Assembly: GCF_000701445.1 (NCBI RefSeq)
Contig: NZ_JNIX01000007.1
Span: 293,501 to 357,500, forward strand
Source: Brevundimonas bacteroides DSM 4726
Lineage (GTDB): Bacteria > Pseudomonadota > Alphaproteobacteria > Caulobacterales > Caulobacteraceae
Direction of reading: 5' to 3'
Length of the DNA: 64,000 nt
Position numbers and translations under genes: made by a program. The notes beneath the pieces were generated by a model. That model saw only the letters and a program-made list of their open reading frames with translations. It had not been told where the DNA came from and did no database searches. Positions 38,816-46,458 of this stretch are shown piece by piece; within the stretch, counting starts at the first letter, position 1; every line of letters begins with the position of its first letter.

Positions 38816-39457
38816 ATGTCCAACGACCGCACGCCGCGCCGAGGCGTCCTCCTGATCGTCGCCAGCCCGTCCGGGGCCGGCAAGACCAGCCTGTGCCGCC
38901 GCCTGATGGCCGATCACGGCGGACTGGAACTGTCGGTGTCCATGACCACTCGCGGCATCCGGCCGGGCGAGGTGGCGGGCCGCGACTATCACTTCGTCGA
39001 TCACGCAGAGTTCCAGGCGGGCATCGACGCCGACGCCTTTCTGGAATGGGCCGATGTGCATGGAAACCGCTACGGCAGCCCGCGCGAGCCGGTCGAGCGG
39101 GCGCTGTCGGAGGGCCGCGACGTGCTGTTCGACATCGACTGGCAGGGCGCGCGCCAGATCGCGCACAAATGCCCCGACGACGCCGTGCGCGTCTTCATCC
39201 TGCCGCCCAGCCTGGCCGAGCTACGTCGCCGCCTGGTGACCCGGTCTCAGGACGCCGAGGAGGTCATCGAACGGCGCATCCAGAACGCCAAGGGCGAGAT
39301 CGAGCACTGCGCCGAGTTCGACTATGTCTTCGTCAACGACGACTTCGACCGGTCCTATGCCGAGCTGGCCCACATCTACCACGCCGAGCGCAGTCGCCGG
39401 TTCCGGAATACCTGGGTGGAAGGCTACCGCGAGGCGCTGCTGTCCGAGGACGTCTGA
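38816..39457 (+). CDS. gmk: Guanylate kinase
   Basis: This 213-residue kinase phosphorylates GMP to GDP. The P-loop is IVASPSGAGKTSLCRRL, the GMP-binding region MTTRGIRPGEVAGRDYHFVD and the lid region VTRSQDAEEVIERRIQNAKG. It starts one base after the mltG stop. Its last 34 bases overlap the 3' end of the convergent aminotransferase gene, so the C-terminal EGYREALLSEDV segment is encoded opposite another protein's C-terminus. Confidence 0.97.
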   Translation: MSNDRTPRRGVLLIVASPSGAGKTSLCRRLMADHGGLELSVSMTTRGIRPGEVAGRDYHFVDHAEFQAGIDADAFLEWADVHGNRYGSPREPVERALSEGRDVLFDIDWQGARQIAHKCPDDAVRVFILPPSLAELRRRLVTRSQDAEEVIERRIQNAKGEIEHCAEFDYVFVNDDFDRSYAELAHIYHAERSRRFRNTWVEGYREALLSEDV

Positions 39458-40578
39458 CCCGCGAACCACGCCTCCAGCCGGCGCAGGGCCTCCTCGATCT
39501 CAGGTGTCGAAACGGCGAAGCTGAAGCGCATGAAGCGGTGGCCCTCGACGGGGTCGAAGTCCACACCCGGAGCCGTGGCGACGCCGGTGTCCTTCAGCAG
39601 GCGTTCGCAGAAGCCGACGCTGTCGTCGGTCAGGTGGCCGATGTCGGCCCAGATGTAGAAGGCGCCGTCGGGCGGGGCGATGGTCTTCAGGCCCAGGCGC
39701 GGCAGGGCGTCGAGCATGAGGGCGCGGTTCCGGCGATAGACCTCCAGATGGCCTTCCAGAACCTCGTGCTCGTCCATGGCGACCAGGCCCGCGTGCTGGC
39801 TGAGCGAGGGCGGGGTCAGGAACAGGTTGCCGATGTAGGCCTTGGCCGCCTCGATGTGGTCCGACGGGACCAGCAGCCAGCCGAGGCGCCAGCCGGCCAT
39901 GCTCCAGTACTTGCTGAAGCTGTTGATCACCATCGCCTCGGGTTCGAAGCGCAGCAGGGTCGGCTGGGGGCCGACGTAGCTGAGGCCGTGGTAGATTTCG
40001 TCGGAGATGATCTGGACGCCGCGCCGCCGACAGACCTCGGCGATGCGGGCCAGTTCGGCCTCGGCGATCACCGAACCGGTCGGGTTGGCGGGGCTGGCGA
40101 CGATGACGCCGGCGGGGGCCGGGTCCAGCGCCTCGAGCGCTGCGGCGGTCAGCTGATAGTGCTGAGCCGGGCCGCAGGCGATCTCGACCGCCTGCATGTT
40201 CAGCCCCTTCACGACGTTGCGGTAGGCGACGTAGCCGGGCCGGGCCATGGCGATGCGGTCGCCGGGCTGGAAGCGTGAGGAGAGCGCGAGCACCAGGGCG
40301 GGGGAGGCCCCGCAGGTCAGCAGCAGGCGGTCGGGCGTGACCTCAACGCCATATCGGTCCTGATACAGCCGCGCGATCCGGGTCTTGAGCGGCGCGCTTT
40401 CCCAATAGCCCATGCCGTCGGCGTCGAGCACGCGGTGCGCCTCGGCGATCGCGCGGGGCGGAGCGCCGGTCGAGGGCTGGCCGAACTCCATGTGGATGAC
40501 GCTGCGGCCCTCGGCCTTCAGCGCATGGGCCAGGCGGCTGATGACGATGGCGCGAAACGGCTCGATGGCAGCGGTCAT
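39424..40578 (-). CDS. PLP-dependent aminotransferase, class I/II
   Basis: This 384-residue fold-type I aminotransferase has the PLP lysine in VINSFSKYWSMAGWRLGWLL, the phosphate- and ring-binding residues SPANPTGSVIAEAELARIAE and ISDEIYHGLSYVG, and the substrate-binding arginine in RFMRFSFAVS. It resembles aspartate-type aminotransferases; the substrate cannot be assigned. The last 34 bases overlap gmk tail to tail. It starts 53 bases before the dienelactone hydrolase stop on the same strand and may be co-transcribed with that gene. Confidence 0.9.
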   Translation of the reverse strand: MTAAIEPFRAIVISRLAHALKAEGRSVIHMEFGQPSTGAPPRAIAEAHRVLDADGMGYWESAPLKTRIARLYQDRYGVEVTPDRLLLTCGASPALVLALSSRFQPGDRIAMARPGYVAYRNVVKGLNMQAVEIACGPAQHYQLTAAALEALDPAPAGVIVASPANPTGSVIAEAELARIAEVCRRRGVQIISDEIYHGLSYVGPQPTLLRFEPEAMVINSFSKYWSMAGWRLGWLLVPSDHIEAAKAYIGNLFLTPPSLSQHAGLVAMDEHEVLEGHLEVYRRNRALMLDALPRLGLKTIAPPDGAFYIWADIGHLTDDSVGFCERLLKDTGVATAPGVDFDPVEGHRFMRFSFAVSTPEIEEALRRLEAWFAGQTSSDSSASR

Positions 40579-40630
40579 GTCGCCGGTCTAGGCGGAGAGG
40601 CCGACCGGCGACAAGCCCGTGCGATGACGA

Positions 40631-41551
40631 TCAGGCTGCGGGCGTCCGCGTGTACTGGTTGAACCACGCCAGCGTCCGGTCCCAGGCCTGGGCGGCCGTG
40701 GTCGGGTTGTAGCGTTCCGGCGTGGCGTCGTTGAAGAAGCCGTGGACCGAGTCGGGCCACAGGTGTCCTTCGTGGGTGATGCCGTGCCGCTCCAGTTCGG
40801 CGATCTGGGCGGGAAAGCCCTCGGCCAGGCGTCCGTCCAGCGCGCCGTGGTGGATCAGGATGGCGGCCTTGATCGCGGGCACGAGCTCGGACGGCGTGGC
40901 CCCGCCGTAGAAGGGCGCGGCGGCGGCGAGTTCCTCGCCCATCATGCCGGCCAGCAGGTTGGACGCGGCCCCTCCGTAGCAGAAGCCGGTGGCGGCGAGC
41001 TTGCCGTTGCCGTCCTCGCGGGTCCGGAGCCAGCGGGCGGCGGCCAGCAGGTCCTGGGTCATCTTGTTGCGATCGAGCGAAGAGAACAGCTGGCCGCCGC
41101 GATAGTCGTCGCCCGGATAGCCGCCGACGCTGGTCAGGGTATCGGGGGCGAAGGCGTTGAAGTTGGCCAGGGCGAAGCGGCGGGCCACATCCTCCGTGTG
41201 CGGATTGAGACCCCGGTTTTCGTGGATCACGACCACGCCGGGCAGCCTGGCGGGTGTGGCGCTGCGCGAATCGGCGCTGAACGGGCGGACGAAATAGCCC
41301 CGGATCTCGCCGTGGCCGTCGGGCGAGGGCACGGTGACGTAGTCGGCGCGGATGCGCTCGTCGTCCTTGGCGATCTGCTGGCCCAGGGCATAGTGGGGCA
41401 TCAGAGCCTCGATGATCGCCGTGGCGGTCAGGCCGGCGACGGCGTAGCGGCTGACGCCCGTGGCGAAGGCTCGCCGGTCGATCTCGCCGTGGATGAAGCG
41501 GGTATAGAGGTCGACCGCTTCGGCCGGGATCTTCTTGCTGTCGTCGCCCAT
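40631..41551 (-). CDS. Dienelactone hydrolase family protein
   Basis: This 306-residue alpha/beta hydrolase has the nucleophile cysteine in LAATGFCYGGAASNLL (GxCxG), the oxyanion region GVVVIHENRGLNPHTEDVAR, and the catalytic histidine in WPDSVHGFFNDATPERYN. The first 55 residues carry a twin-arginine-like stretch (DRRAFATGVSRYAVAGLTAT) that suggests export. The family hydrolyses dienelactone or carboxymethylenebutenolide, but many exported members have unknown substrates. GGAGG precedes the ATG at 41551; ATG 41566 is the alternative. Confidence 0.88.
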   Translation of the reverse strand: MGDDSKKIPAEAVDLYTRFIHGEIDRRAFATGVSRYAVAGLTATAIIEALMPHYALGQQIAKDDERIRADYVTVPSPDGHGEIRGYFVRPFSADSRSATPARLPGVVVIHENRGLNPHTEDVARRFALANFNAFAPDTLTSVGGYPGDDYRGGQLFSSLDRNKMTQDLLAAARWLRTREDGNGKLAATGFCYGGAASNLLAGMMGEELAAAAPFYGGATPSELVPAIKAAILIHHGALDGRLAEGFPAQIAELERHGITHEGHLWPDSVHGFFNDATPERYNPTTAAQAWDRTLAWFNQYTRTPAA

Positions 41552-41646
41552 CGGGGCCTCCCTCATTCGCCTCTCTAGACGGAGGCGCGTTCACTGTGGA
41601 TCAAGTCCGCGAGCGGCGCCATCGGCGCAGGAGCCGCAGGTCGGCC

Positions 41647-43146
41647 TCAGTCGGTCGAGACCTGGTCGTCCGGTTCCGGCTGGGTCATGGCATGACGCAT
41701 GACGTGGTAGATCAGGTGCTGCTCGATGGTGCCCTGGAACAGGTGCGCCCAGGGACCCGCCGCGCGCACGGCCACGTCCTCGCCGCCGTGACTGGCCGAG
41801 CCCAGCGGCACCAGCGCCTGCTGCTGATAGGTCAGGGCCGTGGTGTCCGCCACGCTGGGGTCCGGACGCGGCCCGATCACGGCGCCGGGGCCGTTGGCGT
41901 AGGCGAGGGTGGTGTAGGGGTGTCCGTCGCGGGCCTCGACCACGTCGCCATCCACGTCGACGACCAGGCCCAGGATGGGGTTTCCGCGCTGGGGATAGCC
42001 GGCCATGGTGAAGTTGTGGCTGTGGTCGGCGGTCACGATCACCAGGGTGTCGGACAGGTCGACCCGGGCCATGACCGCCGCGACCACGCGATCCAGCTCG
42101 ACCGTGTCGCCCAGCGCCAGGGCGGCGGCGCCCAGATGGTGGGCGTGGTCGATCCGGCCCGCCTCGACCATCAGGACATAGCCCTCGCCGCCCTCGAGGA
42201 CGTCCAGCGCCTTGAGCGTCATCTCGGTCAGGGACGGCTCGCCCCCGGCGTCCGATGCCCGCTGGGCCTCGAACTCCATGTGGTCGCGCTCGAACAGGCC
42301 GAGCACGGGCCGGTCCGCGCCGAGATCGGCGAATTGGGTCGCGTTCCAGACATAGCGGCCATCCGGATGACGCGCCTGCCATTCCTGGACCAGGTCCCGA
42401 CCGTCGTCGCGCAGGCCGCGCGCCTGGGTGTCCTCGGGGTCCGTGGCGGCCGTGGGCAGAAACTGGGAGCGTCCTCCGCCCAGGATGACGTCCAGTCCGT
42501 CGCCGTGGGGCCATTCGATCATCTGGCGGGCGATGTCGACGCAACCGGCCTCGCGCGCCTCGGCAGGAAGTTCGCTGCTGTTCTCCCAGTCGCGGTTGGC
42601 GACATGCGCATAGGCCGCCGCCGGGGTGGCGTGGGTGATGCGGGCGGTGGAGACCACACCGGTGCGTAGACCGGCGGCCTCGGCCACGGTGAAGATGGAC
42701 TGCACCTCGCGTCCGCGCGAGCCGGGGCAGTCGTTCAGGGTGGCGGTCTGGTCCAGGCCGATGATGTCGTTGCGGGTCTTGACCCCGGCGACCATCGCCG
42801 TCGCGGTCGGCGCGGAGTCCGACACCTGGGCGTCGTGGGCGTAGGTGCGGACCAGCGCGGAGTAGGGCAGGCGGTCCATCGCCGTCCAGGTCGACTCGCC
42901 GTCCTGGCCCGCCAGCTGGCCCTGATGGATGCGCGCCGCCGTCAGGGTGCTGACGCCCATGCCGTCGCCGATGAAAAGGATGATGTTGCGCGCCCGCCCC
43001 ATGGTCGGCTGGGTGCTGAGGCGGGCTTCCAGGTCCGCACGCGCCTCGACGAAGTAGCTGTCGGCGGCCTGGGACGGTTCCTGGGCCAGGGCGATCGGGG
43101 CCGATCCGGCGAGAAGAACGGCGGCGAGGGCGGCGCGGACGATCAT
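41647..43146 (-). CDS. Alkaline phosphatase (PhoA family), secreted
   Basis: This 499-residue enzyme has a signal peptide (MIVRAALAAVLLAGSAPIAL then AQ), metal ligands in NIILFIGDGMGVSTL, and the phosphoserine nucleophile in VSDSAPTATAMVAGVKT. Further ligands lie in VEAGRIDHAHHLGAA, VTADHSHNFTMAG and SASHGGEDVAVRA. It hydrolyses phosphomonoesters in the periplasm. An insert between about residues 200 and 290 is longer than in E. coli PhoA, as in other alphaproteobacterial enzymes. No Pho box could be identified by eye. Confidence 0.95.
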   Translation of the reverse strand: MIVRAALAAVLLAGSAPIALAQEPSQAADSYFVEARADLEARLSTQPTMGRARNIILFIGDGMGVSTLTAARIHQGQLAGQDGESTWTAMDRLPYSALVRTYAHDAQVSDSAPTATAMVAGVKTRNDIIGLDQTATLNDCPGSRGREVQSIFTVAEAAGLRTGVVSTARITHATPAAAYAHVANRDWENSSELPAEAREAGCVDIARQMIEWPHGDGLDVILGGGRSQFLPTAATDPEDTQARGLRDDGRDLVQEWQARHPDGRYVWNATQFADLGADRPVLGLFERDHMEFEAQRASDAGGEPSLTEMTLKALDVLEGGEGYVLMVEAGRIDHAHHLGAAALALGDTVELDRVVAAVMARVDLSDTLVIVTADHSHNFTMAGYPQRGNPILGLVVDVDGDVVEARDGHPYTTLAYANGPGAVIGPRPDPSVADTTALTYQQQALVPLGSASHGGEDVAVRAAGPWAHLFQGTIEQHLIYHVMRHAMTQPEPDDQVSTD

Positions 43147-43228
43147 GAAGCACTCCAGACTGTGAGCGGCGAGGCCTAACCGGAGGCGATGACGGTTTTT
43201 CGATGCGGCTGGGCCGGAACCAAGGGAC

Positions 43229-44041
43229 TTAAGGCCGCAAGGCCTCGGCGAGCCGCAGGAAGCCCGCGATGTCGATGGTCTCGGCGCGGGCGTCGGGATC
43301 CACCCCGGCGGCTTCGCATAGGGAGCCGCCGCCCAGCGGCTTGAGGCTGGAGCGCAGCATCTTGCGGCGTTGGCCGAAGGCGGCCCCGGTGACCCGCTCC
43401 AGCCGCTTCAGCAGGTCGGGCGCGGGGCGGTCGAGGCGCGGCACCAGATGCACCACCGCCGAGGCGACCTTCGGCGGGGGGGTGAAGGCGGCGGCGGGCA
43501 GGTGCATGACGATCTTCGCCGTCGCCGTTGCCTGGGCGATGACGGCGAGGCGGCCATAGTCGTCGTCGCCGGGCTGGGCGACGATGCGTTCGGCGACCTC
43601 CTTCTGGAACATCAGGGTCAGGGCGTGGGGCGTCCACGGCCCGGTCAGCCACTTGATCAGTAACGGCGTGCCGACGTTGTAGGGCAGGTTGGAGACGAGG
43701 TGGGTCGGGCCTTCGACGAGGTCGGCCTCCCGGACCCTCAGCGCGTCGCCCTCGACGATCGTCAGGCGGCCAGAGCCGTCGTCGAGCTCGGACAGCAGGG
43801 GCAGGAAGCGGGGGTCCTTTTCGACCAGAACCAGCCGGGAAAGGTCGCTTTCCAGCAGGGCGCGTGTCAGACCGCCGGGACCGGGGCCGACCTCGATGAC
43901 GGCGCGGCCCTCGAACGGACCGGCGAGTCGGACGATCTTTCGTGTGACGTTCAGGTCCAGCAGGAAGTGCTGGCCGAAGCTCTTCTTGGCCAGCAGGCCG
44001 TGGGCTTCCAGGGATTGGCGCAAGGAGGGCAGGTCGGTCAC
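43229..44041 (-). CDS. rsmA: 16S rRNA dimethyladenosine transferase RsmA (KsgA)
   Basis: This 270-residue SAM methyltransferase dimethylates A1518 and A1519 in the 3' hairpin of 16S rRNA. Motifs: KKSFGQHFLLDLNVTRKIVR, VIEVGPGPGGLTRALLESDL (SAM loop), HLVSNLPYNVGTPLLIKWL (NLPY, target adenine) and a helical C-terminal domain ending FLRLAEALRP. It is the last gene of the minus-strand lptF-lptG-lptD-surA-pdxA-rsmA cluster, nine bases after pdxA, as in E. coli. Confidence 0.97.
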   Translation of the reverse strand: MTDLPSLRQSLEAHGLLAKKSFGQHFLLDLNVTRKIVRLAGPFEGRAVIEVGPGPGGLTRALLESDLSRLVLVEKDPRFLPLLSELDDGSGRLTIVEGDALRVREADLVEGPTHLVSNLPYNVGTPLLIKWLTGPWTPHALTLMFQKEVAERIVAQPGDDDYGRLAVIAQATATAKIVMHLPAAAFTPPPKVASAVVHLVPRLDRPAPDLLKRLERVTGAAFGQRRKMLRSSLKPLGGGSLCEAAGVDPDARAETIDIAGFLRLAEALRP

Positions 44042-44050
44042 CCGCCGCTG

Positions 44051-45046
44051 TTAGCCTCTGGCGCGCGCCGCCGCCATCTCCGCCGCCAGGCGGATCGCCG
44101 CGATCAGGCTATCGGGACGAGCCACGCCCTTGCCCGCGATCTCGAAGCCCGTGCCGTGGTCGGGTGAGGTGCGCACAATGGGCAGACCCAGCGTCGCGTT
44201 CACCCCGCCCCAGAAGTCCAGCGTCTTGACCGGGATCAGGGCTTGGTCGTGATACAGGCAGACGGCGGCGTCGTAGGTCGCGCGGGCCTCGTCGTGGAAC
44301 ATCGTGTCGGCGGGGAGGGGGTCGGTGATCGCGATGCCCTCGGCGCGCAGGTCTGCAGCAGCGGGCCTGAGCACCTCGATTTCCTGAAGGCCCAGCGCGC
44401 CGCTCTCTCCGGCGTGGGGGTTCAGGGCGGCGAGCGCCAGTCGCGGCTCAGCGATGCCGAAGTCGCGGCGCATCGATTCGTGGACGACGCGGGCGGTGCG
44501 TTTGACCCGTTCGGCCGTGACCATCTCCGGCACCTGATCCAGCGGCAGGTGGATGGTGACGAGACAGGCGCGCAGGTCCCTGGCCGTCAGCATCATGACC
44601 GGCCCGCGCGTGCCGTCGAAGGGCGTGTCTGCGGTCAGTTCGGCGATGAACTCGGTATGGCCCGGGAAGCGGAAGCCGGCGGCATAGAGCGGAGCCTTGG
44701 CGATAGGGGCGGTGACCAGACCTGACGCCTCGCCCGCCAGGCACAGATTGACCGCCCGCTCGATCCAGTCGGCGACGACGCTGGCGTTGCGGACATCCGG
44801 CGCGCCGGCCGTCACCGGCGCAGGCGCGGGATGGTGCAGGACGGGCAAGGCGGTCGCGCAGGCCGAGAGCGCCTCCGCCGGGTCGGTGATCTCGACGACG
44901 GGTCCACCCTGCGCGGCAAGCAACCAGGCGTCGCCCAGGACGAAAAAGGGCTTCTCGCCTTTCAACGCCGTCCAGGCCTTGGCCAAGACTTCCGGTCCGA
45001 TCCCGGCGGGCTCGCCGAGCGACAGGACCAGGGGCGGCCGGGCCAA
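44051..45046 (-). CDS. pdxA: 4-hydroxythreonine-4-phosphate dehydrogenase
   Basis: PdxA oxidises 4-phosphohydroxy-threonine in pyridoxal phosphate synthesis. The 331-residue protein shows LSLGEPAGIGPEVLAKAWTA at the N-terminus, the metal histidines in RFPGHTEFIAELTADT and LNPHAGESGALGLQEIEVL, and the closing motif LYHDQALIPVKTLDFWGGVN then ATLGLPIVRTSPDHGTGFEI. It begins four bases after the surA stop and is followed at once by rsmA, the classical surA-pdxA-rsmA order. Confidence 0.97.
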   Translation of the reverse strand: MARPPLVLSLGEPAGIGPEVLAKAWTALKGEKPFFVLGDAWLLAAQGGPVVEITDPAEALSACATALPVLHHPAPAPVTAGAPDVRNASVVADWIERAVNLCLAGEASGLVTAPIAKAPLYAAGFRFPGHTEFIAELTADTPFDGTRGPVMMLTARDLRACLVTIHLPLDQVPEMVTAERVKRTARVVHESMRRDFGIAEPRLALAALNPHAGESGALGLQEIEVLRPAAADLRAEGIAITDPLPADTMFHDEARATYDAAVCLYHDQALIPVKTLDFWGGVNATLGLPIVRTSPDHGTGFEIAGKGVARPDSLIAAIRLAAEMAAARARG

Positions 45047-45050
45047 GGGC

Positions 45051-46385
45051 CTACTTGACCTCGATCAGGGCGTCGGCGCGCAAATCGCGGATGTAGCGGC
45101 GCGCGAGCATGGCCAGGTTCTGGTTTTGTAGCCGCGCCTCGACCTCGCGATAGGAGGGCGCGTCGGCACCGCCCACACGCCGCCCGCAGACGGCGACAAG
45201 GTGCAGACCCAAGGGGGTGCGGACTGGGTTCGAGACCGTACCGACCTCGGCCGAGCGGGCAACTTGCTGGAACTGGGGCGCGAGGTTGGCGACATCGCTT
45301 TCGCCCAGGTCCGAGCCCAAAAGCCCCGTTTCGGAGGTGGTGCGTTGCAGGATGTTGTCGCACGTCAGCTGGGGTCGGAGCGTCGTCAGACGTTCGGTCG
45401 CGGCGGCCACCTCGGCTTCATTGGCGGTCTCAGGGAGTTCGATCATGGCCTGCTTCAGGCTGACCAGGCTGGTCGCCGCGCCGGACCGCTTGTCGCGCAT
45501 GTAGATGATGTAGACGCCGCCCTCGACCGGGATCGGACGCGACAGCTGGCCGACCTGAAGGGTATCGAGCGCGGTCTGGAGCGCGGGCTGGACGGTGCCC
45601 TGGACAATCCAGCCGGCGTCGCCGCCGCGCGCGGCCGACGGCGCGGCCGAGAATTGGCGGGCCACAGCCTGGAACGGGGCGCCCTGGACCATCTGAGCGA
45701 CCAGTTGCTCGGCCCCGTTCAAGGCCGCCTGCTGGCCGCCCACGCGAGCGGCCTCGATGTAGATTTCGCCGATCAGGTATTGGGGTCGCTGAGCCGCCTC
45801 AGACAGCTGACGCAACGCCTGTTCGACCTGAGTGCGGCTGACGCGAGAGCGGGTGTTGAAGCGGCCGCCGACGAGCTGGCGCCAGCCGATTTCGGTGCGC
45901 AGCTGCTGGCGCATCTGTTCGGGCCGGATGCCCCCCTGGGCCAGGAAGCCCATGTACTGGTCCGGCGTCACGCCCGCGTCCTGGGCCATGGCCGCAATTT
46001 CCTGATCGACCTCCTCGTCGGTCACCACCAAGGTTTCGTAGTTCGCGATTTCCTGGGCCTGAAGACGCTCCTCGATCAGGGCCTGCAGCGCCTGCTGCTG
46101 GATCGCGGGGATGTTCTCCTCGGTCGGCTGGACCTGGCTCATGGCGATGACCGTCAGCATGCGCTGGCGCAGGTCGAAGCCTGTGATGATCTGGTCGTTG
46201 ACGGTGGCGACGATGCCGTCCGCCAGCCGGAACTCCGGCGCGGGCGCCGCCGGTGCAGCCGGAGCCTGTTCGGCCGCCGGATCCAGCGTGCCGGCCGCCT
46301 GTCCTGCCGGTGCGGTCTGGGCGGTCGCGGAGCCCGCGACCAGCGCGGCCATAGCGACAGCGGTCGAAATACGCATCAAACCCAT
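45051..46385 (-). CDS. surA: Periplasmic chaperone / peptidyl-prolyl isomerase SurA
   Basis: SurA escorts unfolded outer-membrane proteins to BAM. The 444-residue protein has a signal peptide (MGLMRISTAVAMAALVAGSA then TA), an Ala/Pro-rich linker and the SurA N-terminal chaperone region (GIVATVNDQIITGFDLRQRM then LTVIAMSQVQ). One parvulin-like PPIase domain (residues about 220-320, containing FQAVARQFSAAPSAARGGDA then GWI) and a C-terminal region follow. Only one clear PPIase domain is seen against two in E. coli. The ATG at 46385 has AGGACTG upstream. Confidence 0.93.
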   Translation of the reverse strand: MGLMRISTAVAMAALVAGSATAQTAPAGQAAGTLDPAAEQAPAAPAAPAPEFRLADGIVATVNDQIITGFDLRQRMLTVIAMSQVQPTEENIPAIQQQALQALIEERLQAQEIANYETLVVTDEEVDQEIAAMAQDAGVTPDQYMGFLAQGGIRPEQMRQQLRTEIGWRQLVGGRFNTRSRVSRTQVEQALRQLSEAAQRPQYLIGEIYIEAARVGGQQAALNGAEQLVAQMVQGAPFQAVARQFSAAPSAARGGDAGWIVQGTVQPALQTALDTLQVGQLSRPIPVEGGVYIIYMRDKRSGAATSLVSLKQAMIELPETANEAEVAAATERLTTLRPQLTCDNILQRTTSETGLLGSDLGESDVANLAPQFQQVARSAEVGTVSNPVRTPLGLHLVAVCGRRVGGADAPSYREVEARLQNQNLAMLARRYIRDLRADALIEVK

Positions 46386-46458
46386 GGTCAGTCCTGGTTC
46401 CCTCGAAGCCTCGCGCGTCGGTTCTGGACCGGGCGGGCGCTGTCTTGACGCCTCATGC

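Noticed and set aside
45201..46448. An open plus-strand frame opposite surA
   Set aside because: Antisense shadow; surA is supported by signal peptide, chaperone and PPIase motifs and operon position.
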